Below are positions 1 to 6,163 of a stretch of 6,164 nucleotides of DNA, one piece after another (positions within the stretch are counted from its first letter, which is position 1; every line of letters begins with the position of its first letter). The translations under genes were made by a program, and so were the position numbers. The DNA is from Bacillota bacterium (GTDB lineage: Bacteria; Bacillota; Bacilli; Alicyclobacillales; Alicyclobacillaceae), in assembly GCA_021816665.1 (NCBI GenBank), contig JAKAXI010000130.1, forward strand, positions 1 through 6,164, in the 5' to 3' direction. The notes below the pieces were generated by a model. That model saw nothing but the letters and a program-made list of their open reading frames with translations, did not search any database and had not been told where the DNA came from.

Positions 1-694
1 ATCTGTCCCCCTCTCTCACGCTGTTAACAGCCATCACGTCAGCGCCAACTAACCGGTTAATGAGCGTAGACTTACCGACGCCGGACGACCCGAGTAGCGC
101 AACGGTCTGCCCGACGCCAAGATACGGCGCGAGGCTCTCCAACCCTTCACCTAGCTCCGCACTGACAGCATGAATGTGAACGCCGACTGCTACGGATTCC
201 ACCTCGCTCACCTTCGAGCTCACATCCTCGCAAAGACCTGTTTTGCTGAGGACGACCACTGGATTCGCGCCGCTTTCCCACGCGAGGATCAGCATCCGCT
301 CGAGTCGACGCAGATTGAAGTCGTGATTGAGGGCCGTCACGAGAAACACAGTGTCCACGTTCGCGGCGATGATCTGTTCTTCTGTGACAGACCCTGCCTC
401 CTTGCGCGAAAACTTGCTTTTCCGGGGTAAGACTGCGTGAATCACCGCTGTCCCGCCCTGCGTCCTTTGCACGGCGACCCAGTCGCCCACTGCCGGGTAG
501 TCGGCCCGCCCCCGTGCGAGATGGCGCATCTTTCCTGTGATCTCCGCGTCACACTCACCATCGCCAGTGTACAATCTGTAGCGTTCTCGATGCTCAGTCG
601 CCACGCGGGCTGGCACGAATCCCTGATCGGCATACGCCGCAAAACTTGCTTCCAATTGCTCGTTCCATCCAATGGGAATCAGGTTGATATGCAA
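1..694 (-). CDS. rsgA: Ribosome small-subunit-dependent GTPase RsgA (YjeQ/YloQ family), 3' end cut by window
   Basis: This is the first 231 residues of a circularly permuted GTPase that in known family members acts in late 30S ribosome maturation. An N-terminal OB-fold-like part (about 1-100, with DYPAVGDWV at 65-73 and LPRKSKFSR at 89-97) precedes the GTPase domain. The P-loop GSSGVGKS is at 202-209 and comes after the G4 and G5 regions, the order diagnostic of RsgA. VREGDR (226-231) matches the start of the family's VREGDxRGRHTTT segment. The switch region, G3 motif and C-terminal zinc finger, about 120 residues by family length, lie outside the window. The start is TTG at 694, eight bases after GGAGG (703-707); no in-frame ATG fits the conserved N-terminus. 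The G4 motif, usually NKxD or TKAD, reads SKTG (150-153), which is odd. This may be one of the RsgA paralogues some Bacillota carry rather than the only copy. Confidence 0.93.
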   Translation of the reverse strand, partial: MHINLIPIGWNEQLEASFAAYADQGFVPARVATEHRERYRLYTGDGECDAEITGKMRHLARGRADYPAVGDWVAVQRTQGGTAVIHAVLPRKSKFSRKEAGSVTEEQIIAANVDTVFLVTALNHDFNLRRLERMLILAWESGANPVVVLSKTGLCEDVSSKVSEVESVAVGVHIHAVSAELGEGLESLAPYLGVGQTVALLGSSGVGKSTLINRLVGADVMAVNSVREGDR

Positions 695-702
695 ATGTTG
701 TT

Positions 703-707
703 CCTCC
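703..707 (-). promoter_or_regulatory. Ribosome binding site setting the TTG start of rsgA
   Basis: GGAGG on the minus strand is followed by an eight-base spacer and TTG at 694-692. This supports a TTG start whose protein begins MHINLIPIGWNE, the usual RsgA N-terminus. Confidence 0.8.
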
Positions 708-726
708 AATCGTCTATTCACACGAC

Positions 727-758
727 AAAAAAGCCACGAACAGGCTGCCCGCGGCCTC
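727..758 (-). terminator. Terminator-like hairpin with U-tract in the rsgA leader
   Basis: On the minus strand a stem of GCCGCG with CGTGGC (one G-U pair, extendable by A-U and G-U pairs to 730-738/750-758) with an 11-base loop is followed directly by six T residues (732-727). It lies only 33 bases before the rsgA start. It could stop transcription arriving from upstream or act as an attenuator of rsgA. A smaller alternative stem (AGCC/GGCT) uses the same U-tract. Confidence 0.6.
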
Positions 759-761
759 ATG

Positions 762-793
762 AAGAAAGCCCTGGGCAGTTAGGCCCAAGGCTT
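762..793 (-). terminator. Upstream GC-rich hairpin with weak U-tract
   Basis: The arms 783-793 and 766-776 form an 11-bp stem with one G-U pair and a six-base loop. On the minus strand the stem ends in CTTTCTTC, a weak U-tract. It could end a short RNA begun at the 922-950 promoter, or transcription reading through from the aldo-keto reductase. Its 3' arm also matches the loop of the next hairpin (773-778 with 745-750, CTGCCC/GGGCAG), so the structures can be mutually exclusive. Confidence 0.5.
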
Positions 794-915
794 ATCTGTC
801 AGACGATATGGAAGAACCTACTCCACGTCGGACCAGACAAGTGAGGGCCATGTCTCTTGGCAGCACAAAACAATGCTCCGCTTTTTCATAGCCCTCACTC
901 CTCTGCGTCGAAAGT
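762..915 (-). ncRNA. Candidate structured RNA: rsgA 5' leader or independent small RNA
   Basis: The 290-base gap between the aldo-keto reductase and rsgA holds no convincing gene but several good helices on the minus strand. Helix 1 pairs 887-900 with 839-852 (14 bp, AGTGAGGGC/GCCCTCACT core, wobbles included) around a 34-base interior containing a smaller AGCA/TGCT stem. Helix 2 pairs GACG and TGGA (829-822) with TCCA and CGTC (812-802) around a three-base bulge, and can be closed by CTTGTCTG/CAGATAAG (834-841/791-798, one G-U), which competes with the ends of the neighbouring helices. The hairpin at 766-793 follows. The expected start from the upstream promoter is near 915, giving an RNA of about 150 bases. 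I could not match it to a known riboswitch or small RNA class; the call is structural only. Confidence 0.4.
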
Positions 916-921
916 CACCTT

Positions 922-950
922 ATCGTAGCACGCCGCGCCCAACGACGCAA
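922..950 (-). promoter_or_regulatory. Candidate extended -10 promoter for the rsgA leader RNA
   Basis: On the minus strand TTGCGT (950-945), a 17-base spacer and TACGAT (927-922) are preceded by TGC, giving an extended -10 (TGCTACGAT). The -35 is poor (three of six). The position, about 35 bases after the aldo-keto reductase stop, suits a promoter for rsgA and its leader. Prediction from sequence only. Confidence 0.4.
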
Positions 951-984
951 CATTCAGTACAGTAGCCGAAATTCAACTTACAGC

Positions 985-1815
985 CTAGAACGTGAACTCG
1001 TCCGGATTCGGGCCAACGCGCGTGCCGTTGTGAAGGCTGTCGATCGCGGCGATCTCCTCCGCCATGAGCGCAAAGTCGAAGATGTCCGCGTTCTCCTTGA
1101 TGCGGTTCTCGTGGACAGACTTCGGAATGGTAATCACACCGTGATCTATATCCCAACGCAGGACAACCTGCGCCGGAGTTTTGCCATGTGCTTCGGCAAT
1201 CCGCGTGATGGTGGGGTCGTCGAGAATCTGTCCGCGCATCAGCGGGCTCCATGCTTCGAGTCGAATTCCTTTGCTCTCGCAGAACTGGCGGAGTTCTGCC
1301 TGGTTCAGGCGCGGGTGTAGTTCCACCTGGTTCACCGCTGGCACAACCTCGCTGTCGGCGAGAATGTCCTCGAGGTGGTGAATGTTGAAGTTACTGACGC
1401 CAATGGCCCGCACGTGACCGTCTTTGTACAGCTTCTCAAAGGCCTTCCAGGTCTCTTTATACAGGCGGGTACCAGGCCAGTGAATGAGGTAGAGGTCGAC
1501 GTAGTCCATGCCGAGCCGTTTCAGACTGGCGTCGAACGCTTTCAGCGTTTGGTCGTAGCCCTGGTCGGTGTTCCACAACTTCGTCGTTACGAAGATGTCC
1601 TCTCGCTTTACGCCAGAGTCACGGACGGCTTTTCCGACACCTTCCTCGTTATCGTATAACTTCGCTGTATCGATGCTGCGATAGCCGTGTTCGATCGCCA
1701 TGCGAACAGAGGTTTCGACCACTTCCCCTGGGGGTGTCTTGTACACGCCGAGGCCAAACCACGGCATCAGGACGCCGTTGTTAAGTGTGGTGCAATCAGC
1801 GATGTGTGTAGGCAT
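985..1815 (-). CDS. Aldo-keto reductase, AKR5-like (YvgN/YtbE, 2,5-diketo-D-gluconate reductase type)
   Basis: A 276-residue cytoplasmic NADPH-dependent carbonyl reductase with a single (beta/alpha)8 barrel. All four catalytic residues are visible: Asp49 in [15 protein letters not shown], Tyr54 in the same motif, Lys79 in TTKLWN and His112 in LIHWPG. The GVSNFN motif is at 139-144. [13 protein letters not shown] (230-242) is the usual cofactor phosphate-binding segment and suggests a preference for NADPH. Length matches the soluble bacterial AKR5 group, which reduces small aldehydes, methylglyoxal and diketones; the physiological substrate cannot be read from sequence. The start is ATG at 1815, five bases after GAGGAGGT (1821-1828). 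A longer reading from 1878 would add 21 residues that do not resemble the family and would leave that strong ribosome binding site inside the gene. The gene has its own likely promoter, 123 bases downstream of the kinase, so detoxification or redox service independent of the kinase is plausible. Confidence 0.93.
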   Translation of the reverse strand: MPTHIADCTTLNNGVLMPWFGLGVYKTPPGEVVETSVRMAIEHGYRSIDTAKLYDNEEGVGKAVRDSGVKREDIFVTTKLWNTDQGYDQTLKAFDASLKRLGMDYVDLYLIHWPGTRLYKETWKAFEKLYKDGHVRAIGVSNFNIHHLEDILADSEVVPAVNQVELHPRLNQAELRQFCESKGIRLEAWSPLMRGQILDDPTITRIAEAHGKTPAQVVLRWDIDHGVITIPKSVHENRIKENADIFDFALMAEEIAAIDSLHNGTRVGPNPDEFTF

Positions 1816-1883
1816 AGTTGACCTCCTCATGGATAAAAATTCGTGTAGACTGCCTTGTGCAAGAGACGCACGAGCCATTTATC

Positions 1884-1892
1884 AGTATAGCA
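1884..1892 (-). promoter_or_regulatory. Candidate extended -10 promoter of the aldo-keto reductase gene
   Basis: TGCTATACT on the minus strand matches an extended -10 (TGn then TATACT, five of six). No good -35 lies 16-18 bases upstream, as is common for extended -10 promoters. Transcription would start near 1877, leaving a leader of about 60 bases. The 123-base gap between kinase stop and reductase start has no clear terminator, so some read-through from the kinase is possible. Confidence 0.5.
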
Positions 1893-1938
1893 AAATAGGC
1901 GACAGGGCTCCCCATGAACGACTTATAGATGAATTCCC

Positions 1939-4506
1939 TCAACGCCTGGCTCCCCCGTGAAGCGGCAGAACAATCTTCACCGTCGTACCAACTCCCACTT
2001 GGCTCGAGATGTCGATAGTGCCACCGTGTGCCGTGACAATCCGGTGACTCACCATCAGCCCCAGGCCTGTACCGTGTTCCTTGGTTGTAAAAAACGGCTC
2101 ACCGAGCCTCGGCAAACTGTCTTCCGGGATGCCTTCCCCTTCATCGACAAAGTCAATCTGCAACTTCCCATCCACCGTCGACCCCTTGATTTTCACGGCA
2201 CCGCCAGCGGGCATGGCCTCAATCGCATTTTTAATCACGTTGATAAACACCTGTTTGAGCTGACTCGGGTCACACAACACGAGCAGTACACCTTCCGCCA
2301 AGTCGAGTTCAAGCGCTACATTTTTCATCACGGACTGTGGGGTAACGAGCGTGATCACCTCTTGTAACACCAACTCAATGTCATGCGGTTGATAGGTTAC
2401 ACTCTGCGGTTTCGCGAGCACAAGCATCTCGTTCAAGATCATCTGAATTCGGTCCAGTTCGCCTAACATGATATTAAAGTAGCGGCGATTGGGATCGCGC
2501 GACTTCTTGTGCAAAATCTGCGTGAATCCTTTGAGTGCCGTCAGCGGGTTGCGCACCTCGTGAGCGATGCTGGCTGCGAGTTGTCCGACGGCAGAAAGTT
2601 TTTCCGAGCGCAGCAGCATTTCATTTGTCTTCTTGCGCTCTGTGATGTCGCGGAACACCACTTGGACGGCTTTTCCACCCATGGGAGTGCTGACAACTTC
2701 GAGGTAGAAGACCTCTCCATTCAACTTGTAGAACCGCTGGTCTGCGAATCTGACAGTCTCTCCACCATAGAGGGCCTGAACGTTCTTGGTGTACTGCTCG
2801 TGGTGGTCCGGATGGACAAAGTCGAGGACGCGCTGCCCCATCAGTTCCTCCAGCTGCGTTGCCCCAAACAAGGCGAGTCCTGCCTGGTTCAAGTACACCC
2901 ATTTGCCGTCTTCAATGACGCCAATGCCGTCGAGCGAGTTCTCTACAAGCAGTTGATAGCGTTCATTGCTGTCCTCCAACTGCTGTTCGAGCAAGCGCTG
3001 CTCTGTGATGTCCTGGAACGCACCTACCATCCGCACGGGGACCCCGTCTTCGTCGAGCATCATTTCACCTTGAGAGTGCAGGTAGCGTGTGGAGCTGTCA
3101 TTCATACAGAGCACGCGAAAGATGCGGTCGAACTGAGTTCCTATCTCAACAGATTTTTTCACACTTTGAGCAACCAACTTGCGGTCTTCGGGGTAAACCA
3201 ATGCGAGAAACTGTTCGTAGTTGATAACCGCGTTTTTCTCTACGCCCAAAATGTCACGCGCCTGCTGTGAGAAGACAATGCTGTCGCATCGCAAGTCCCA
3301 GTCCCAGTGCCCGAGCTTGGCAATTCTCAGCGCATGCTCGAGCGACTCTTGCAGCCGCATCTCCTCCGAGACGTCTCGCGACACGGAGATGATATGAACT
3401 GCGTTTGAGTTGTCTCGGCGGACTCTCGTCTTTGTCTCAAACCAACGGTAGTTGCCGTTTTTGTGCCGAACTCTGGCCGTCACGCTGCTCTCTTCAGATC
3501 CAGACGCCATCACCTGGTGAAAATCGTTTACCACCCTCTCCACGTCATCTGGGTGGCAAAGATGACTTGCGGATTTTCCCAGCAGTTCAGCGGGTTGGTA
3601 ACCAAGTGTGGAATGAATCGATGGGGAAACGTATAAGTACCCGCTGTCCGCCAAGCCGTAGGTGATGATGTCCGTCGAACTCTCGAGGATCATGTTGTAG
3701 AGTTGCGTGGTCTCGGCGAGCTTTTGTTCAGCGAGTTTGCGCTTCGTAATGTCTCTCACAATACTGGCCGTACCAACGCTGACGCCAGAGTCGTTGCGTA
3801 TTGGCGAGGTTGTAATGTTCACCCAAATCAACTCACCGTCGCGCCGCTGTACGGTCAATTGCACATCTTGTACGTACTTGCCTTCGTTCTGAATCGCAAA
3901 GATCGGCGCTGCATCCGACGCAGCATTCGCTGGGTTTAACGGAAAGCGTTTGCCGATGAGTTCTGCCTCCGAGTACCCCAAAATTTGTTCAAAGGCTGCG
4001 TTAACTTGTGTGACGCGCCCATAGACATCGAAAATCGCAATGCCTTCCGAACTGTTATCATAAAAGGATTTCAACCGGCGCAGGTTGTCTTCCGCCACTT
4101 TGTCCTTTGTCACGTCGACAATTTGCGCGATTAAAAACGGCAATGGTTCGGAATCCTCCACGACCGAGGCGATGTGCAACCTGCCCCAGAGCGTTTCGCC
4201 CCCCTTGTGACGGTATCTCTGCTCCACTTGAAAGGCAGAGATCGAGCCACTGAGGAGTTGCTCCCGATACACAATCGATAAAGGTAAATCTTCAGGATGG
4301 GAAATCGCTGCGAAGTCCATACTACACAACTCGACTTTGTCGTAGCCAATGAACTGACAAAACGCCTGATTGACCTCGAGGAACTTTCCTTCTCGACTCA
4401 CTAACGCCTTCGGAATTGGTGAATAATTGAATGCGATTTCGACCAACGTACGTTCACTTACCGCTTGCCCGTTGTATGTATGAAAGTAATTCTCTCCGCC
4501 CGACAA
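1939..4506 (-). CDS. Soluble sensor histidine kinase with five PAS domains (sporulation-kinase type)
   Basis: An 855-residue kinase with no membrane segment or signal peptide, so cytoplasmic. Five PAS units can be read, several closed by the DIT-type PAC ending: about 15-137, 143-257, 264-383, 386-503 and 513-624. A HisKA domain follows, with phospho-acceptor His649 in SIAHEVRNPLTALKGF, then a HATPase domain with N-box FINVIKNAIEA (Asn756, Asn760), G1 DEGEGIP (788-794), F-box EPFFTTK (803-809) and G2 GTGLGL (812-817). All catalytic motifs are intact. No receiver domain is fused and no response regulator lies alongside, so it is an orphan kinase. Domain order and the H-box resemble the Bacillus KinA/KinE kinases that feed the Spo0F-Spo0A phosphorelay; a role in sporulation or another stress decision is inference. 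PAS ligands cannot be told. The start is TTG at 4506, six bases after GAGAGGG (4513-4519); the nearest upstream ATG (4534) is out of frame. Confidence 0.92.
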   Translation of the reverse strand: MSGGENYFHTYNGQAVSERTLVEIAFNYSPIPKALVSREGKFLEVNQAFCQFIGYDKVELCSMDFAAISHPEDLPLSIVYREQLLSGSISAFQVEQRYRHKGGETLWGRLHIASVVEDSEPLPFLIAQIVDVTKDKVAEDNLRRLKSFYDNSSEGIAIFDVYGRVTQVNAAFEQILGYSEAELIGKRFPLNPANAASDAAPIFAIQNEGKYVQDVQLTVQRRDGELIWVNITTSPIRNDSGVSVGTASIVRDITKRKLAEQKLAETTQLYNMILESSTDIITYGLADSGYLYVSPSIHSTLGYQPAELLGKSASHLCHPDDVERVVNDFHQVMASGSEESSVTARVRHKNGNYRWFETKTRVRRDNSNAVHIISVSRDVSEEMRLQESLEHALRIAKLGHWDWDLRCDSIVFSQQARDILGVEKNAVINYEQFLALVYPEDRKLVAQSVKKSVEIGTQFDRIFRVLCMNDSSTRYLHSQGEMMLDEDGVPVRMVGAFQDITEQRLLEQQLEDSNERYQLLVENSLDGIGVIEDGKWVYLNQAGLALFGATQLEELMGQRVLDFVHPDHHEQYTKNVQALYGGETVRFADQRFYKLNGEVFYLEVVSTPMGGKAVQVVFRDITERKKTNEMLLRSEKLSAVGQLAASIAHEVRNPLTALKGFTQILHKKSRDPNRRYFNIMLGELDRIQMILNEMLVLAKPQSVTYQPHDIELVLQEVITLVTPQSVMKNVALELDLAEGVLLVLCDPSQLKQVFINVIKNAIEAMPAGGAVKIKGSTVDGKLQIDFVDEGEGIPEDSLPRLGEPFFTTKEHGTGLGLMVSHRIVTAHGGTIDISSQVGVGTTVKIVLPLHGGARR

Positions 4507-4512
4507 AAGGGA

Positions 4513-4519
4513 CCCTCTC
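4513..4519 (-). promoter_or_regulatory. Ribosome binding site setting the TTG start of the kinase
   Basis: GAGAGGG on the minus strand stands six bases before TTG (4506-4504). It is a fair but not perfect Shine-Dalgarno sequence, and no in-frame ATG exists nearby, so the TTG start is the best choice. The next in-frame option, TTG at the codon for residue 21, lacks a comparable site. Confidence 0.6.
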
Positions 4520-4547
4520 TTTCAGATAATTCATGTTTGCACGCTTG

Positions 4548-4600
4548 ATACTACCATAGATTATTTCGGTTCAAAATATACTTTTGAGTCGTCGACAAAA
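4548..4600 (-). promoter_or_regulatory. Kinase upstream region: weak promoter and possible Spo0A box
   Basis: On the minus strand TTTTGTCGAC (4600-4591) matches the Spo0A box TGNCGAA at six of seven positions. Downstream, a TTTTGA or TTGAAC element (around 4576-4569) and TAGTAT (4553-4548) could form a poor sigma-A promoter with 15-17 bases between. This 200-base gap otherwise holds only the lipoprotein terminator. Both calls are weak single matches. Confidence 0.3.
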
Positions 4601-4634
4601 GCTGTGAAAAGTCGCAATGGAACAAGACTTCCAC

Positions 4635-4673
4635 GACAAAAACTGCTGCGCCCACTAAAAGCGCAGCAGTTTT
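4635..4673 (-). terminator. Strong intrinsic terminator after the lipoprotein gene
   Basis: A perfect 13-bp stem (AAAACTGCTGCGC, 4639-4651, with its complement at 4661-4673) and a nine-base loop. On the minus strand the 3' arm runs into TTTTTG, a good U-tract. It lies 37 bases after the lipoprotein stop and separates that gene from the kinase. The A-rich flank gives it some terminator character on the plus strand too. Confidence 0.9.
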
Positions 4674-4709
4674 GCACTGACACTGGAATTTCGTCCGACC
4701 TGGTTGTGC

Positions 4710-5906
4710 TTAGTCAATCACAGCCCAGCGGTTTGCCTCTACCCCATGCATCGTGGAGACAACCTTGCCAGTGGAAAGCGACACAGCCACCGTCTCCTGC
4801 TTGTTTTCGACTGTCACGTAGGCGTAGCTGCCGGACGGGTCGATCGCCAGTCCGCTCAACTTCGACCCTGACCCAACCGGAATGTTCTTCGCAAACATGT
4901 TCGTCACCGCATTATACGCCATGATGTTTCCGCTAAACGATGCAGCGTACACCGTCTTCCCACGTGGGCCGACTGCAAGCTGCATGAAGCCTCCCGTAGA
5001 GCCCATCATGTTGCTTGGACTGAATCCGCCGCCTTCTGTTTCGTGGATGGTTGCCACGACCTTGTTGTCCTTGGTATTGACAACCGTCATGTCTCCCGTC
5101 GTCCAGTTCGCCAACCACAAGGTGTGGCGCTGTGCGTCATACACAGAGTTTTCGATCTGCCCGGCAGGGATTGTCCCCATCTGCTGACCCGTTTTCAGGT
5201 TGATGATCACGGTGTCTGCCGCACCGTTCCCCGACAGGTACGCCACACCGCCCGCAACCGCCAGTGTATTGCCCCCCTGTTTCACCTGCCACTTCATCGT
5301 GTGACTTGGCAGGGAGTACGCCGTCACCGAACTGGCGCCTGTGATGAGGAGCAGTTTACCTCCGTCTGCGATGCTCGCGATTCTAGCGTTCTGCGGCGTC
5401 ATAAAGTGATCGGTGACCATTCTTGTGTTGAGGTTGACTACGAACGTTTCTCCTTGCAGCGTCGGCACGTAGGCCGTGTGTCCTGTAATTGCCGCCTGCA
5501 GGGAGTTCGCCCCGGTCGCCAACGAAACATTCGTCACCATTGCCTTCCGGATGTTGTCGATGAAAAATCCACCTGACCCAGAACCCATCATCGGACTGGC
5601 TGAAGGGCCGACGAGCAGATCACCGATTCGCAGTGGCATCCCGGCCGAGACTGTCCCTTTCATCAATCCCTTGCTGCTGCCCATCGACCCAACCGCGTTG
5701 CCCGTCATGCCGCTCGTGTTTCCCATGCTGTTCGCCCCATTGCTCATACCGCCGGCAGTGTTTGACATGGAAGTATGGGTCGTGTTCCCCATCGCCTGTT
5801 TGCTCGAACCCGCGGTACCCGCTTGGGCAGATACAACACCGCATCCAGCCAACAAGCTCCCCGCAAAAACAGTCGGGACAATCACGCTTATCCAACGCTT
5901 ATTCAT
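4710..5906 (-). CDS. Lipoprotein with Met-rich linker and YVTN/YncE-like beta-propeller
   Basis: A 398-residue exported lipoprotein. The N-terminus MNKRWISVIVPTVFAGSLLAGC is a signal sequence with lipobox LAGC, so Cys22 should be lipidated and the protein held on the outer face of the membrane. Residues 30-90 are a low-complexity Gly/Ser/Asn/Thr linker with Met every six to eight residues. Residues 120-398 contain at least six blade-like repeats of the YVTN/YncE type (for example near 145-168, 184-208, 221-247, 262-288, 318-344 and 361-387), each an xVYxxxxxxxxVxVxxxxTxxxxxxI pattern. Propellers of this kind bind ligands or partners; no enzyme active site is visible. The start is ATG at 5906, nine bases after GAGGAGGG (5916-5923); the longer reading from GTG at 5951 lacks a good site and would bury the signal peptide. 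A strong terminator follows. The function is unknown; metal binding by the linker is speculation. Confidence 0.85.
   Translation of the reverse strand: MNKRWISVIVPTVFAGSLLAGCGVVSAQAGTAGSSKQAMGNTTHTSMSNTAGGMSNGANSMGNTSGMTGNAVGSMGSSKGLMKGTVSAGMPLRIGDLLVGPSASPMMGSGSGGFFIDNIRKAMVTNVSLATGANSLQAAITGHTAYVPTLQGETFVVNLNTRMVTDHFMTPQNARIASIADGGKLLLITGASSVTAYSLPSHTMKWQVKQGGNTLAVAGGVAYLSGNGAADTVIINLKTGQQMGTIPAGQIENSVYDAQRHTLWLANWTTGDMTVVNTKDNKVVATIHETEGGGFSPSNMMGSTGGFMQLAVGPRGKTVYAASFSGNIMAYNAVTNMFAKNIPVGSGSKLSGLAIDPSGSYAYVTVENKQETVAVSLSTGKVVSTMHGVEANRWAVID
5637..5792 (-). repeat. Degenerate seven-residue Met repeat in the lipoprotein linker
   Basis: This stretch codes for residues 39-90 of the lipoprotein. 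Met occurs at 39, 47, 54, 61, 67, 75, 82 and 90, spaced 8, 7, 7, 6, 8, 7 and 8. Most are flanked by Gly, Ser, Asn or Thr (SMSNT, GMSNG, SMGNT, GMTGN, SMGSS), suggesting an expanded short repeat. Confidence 0.7.
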
Positions 5907-5967
5907 CGAACCGTTCCCTCCTCTGATTGCACTTAGACACTCATCTCGCACGCCCTACAAAATACGG

Positions 5968-6010
5968 GGGCGGGTACTTATGCTACACAGTGTAGTATAA
6001 GTACCCGCCC
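5968..6010. promoter_or_regulatory. 43-bp near-perfect palindrome, operator-like
   Basis: Two 21-base arms (5968-5988 and 5990-6010) around a single A pair throughout, with only one non-Watson-Crick position (5982/5996, G-T). The outer part is GC-rich (GGGCGGGTAC), the inner part AT-richer (TTATACTACAC). Neither side is followed at once by a T-run, so it is a poor intrinsic terminator; on the minus strand TATTTT begins four bases after the stem. It covers the candidate -10 and most of the spacer of the lipoprotein promoter, which favours a binding site for a dimeric or tetrameric repressor. Confidence 0.6.
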
Positions 6011-6017
6011 AAATCAA
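5989..6017 (-). promoter_or_regulatory. Candidate lipoprotein promoter overlapping the palindrome
   Basis: On the minus strand TTGATT (6017-6012), a 17-base spacer and TACACT (5994-5989) each match sigma-A hexamers at four of six positions. The -10 sits at the centre of the palindrome and the -35 just outside it. Transcription would start near 5982, leaving a leader of about 75 bases. Confidence 0.4.
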
Positions 6018-6073
6018 CACAGATCTCAAGGTTGCCAGCGATGCGCGGTCAAAACACAATACGGAGAATTTCG

Positions 6074-6163
6074 TCAGTGGCACCAAATCACTACGGCTTG
6101 AACTGTAGTCAAGGCCACAGCCAACGCACTTGTCAACAGCCGATTGCGCATTGACGTGTCGAA
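6074..6163 (-). CDS. Possible 3' end of an upstream membrane-protein gene (partial)
   Basis: The minus strand is open from the window edge to TGA at 6076-6074. The readable end contains MRNRLLTSALAVALTTVQ and then AVVIWCH, a positively charged start followed by about 19 hydrophobic residues, like a final membrane helix. Third-position G+C is in line with the other genes. It would leave a 167-base intergenic region that holds the palindrome. No family is recognisable from so short a piece, no ribosome binding site precedes the internal ATG, and chance is a real alternative. Confidence 0.25.
   Translation of the reverse strand, partial: FDTSMRNRLLTSALAVALTTVQAVVIWCH

Noticed and set aside
829..840. 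GGTCCG and nearby bases resembling part of a ykkC (guanidine-I) riboswitch
   Set aside because: The other conserved ykkC blocks (CTAGGG near the 5' end and the GGGAG block at the 3' end) are missing, and the surrounding pairing differs.
437..844. Plus-strand frame of 135 codons across the rsgA start and leader
   Set aside because: It is antisense to the well-supported rsgA N-terminus and to the terminator hairpins; no family resemblance.
2509..3270. Long plus-strand open frame (253 codons) inside the kinase gene
   Set aside because: It is antisense to the PAS4-PAS5 part of a kinase whose reading is certain, has no recognisable domain and is explained by codon bias.
4454..4534. Short frame from ATG at 4534 overlapping the kinase start
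   Set aside because: It codes only about 26 residues in another frame, has no ribosome binding site and resembles nothing.
5984..5994. TACA-N3-TGTA at the palindrome centre as a CopY/BlaI-type operator
   Set aside because: The CopY box is TACANNTGTA with two central bases; here there are three, and no copper gene is in view. The resemblance is too weak to name a regulator.
5476..6000. Plus-strand frame of 174 codons rich in Pro, Leu and Ile
   Set aside because: It mirrors the Gly/Ser/Asn/Met-rich linker and signal peptide of the lipoprotein and runs into the palindrome; composition is a shadow effect.
5968..6010. Palindrome as an intrinsic terminator
   Set aside because: Neither strand has a T-run directly after the stem; the closest is TATTTT four bases beyond on the minus strand. 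It is still possible for an upstream gene but less likely than an operator.
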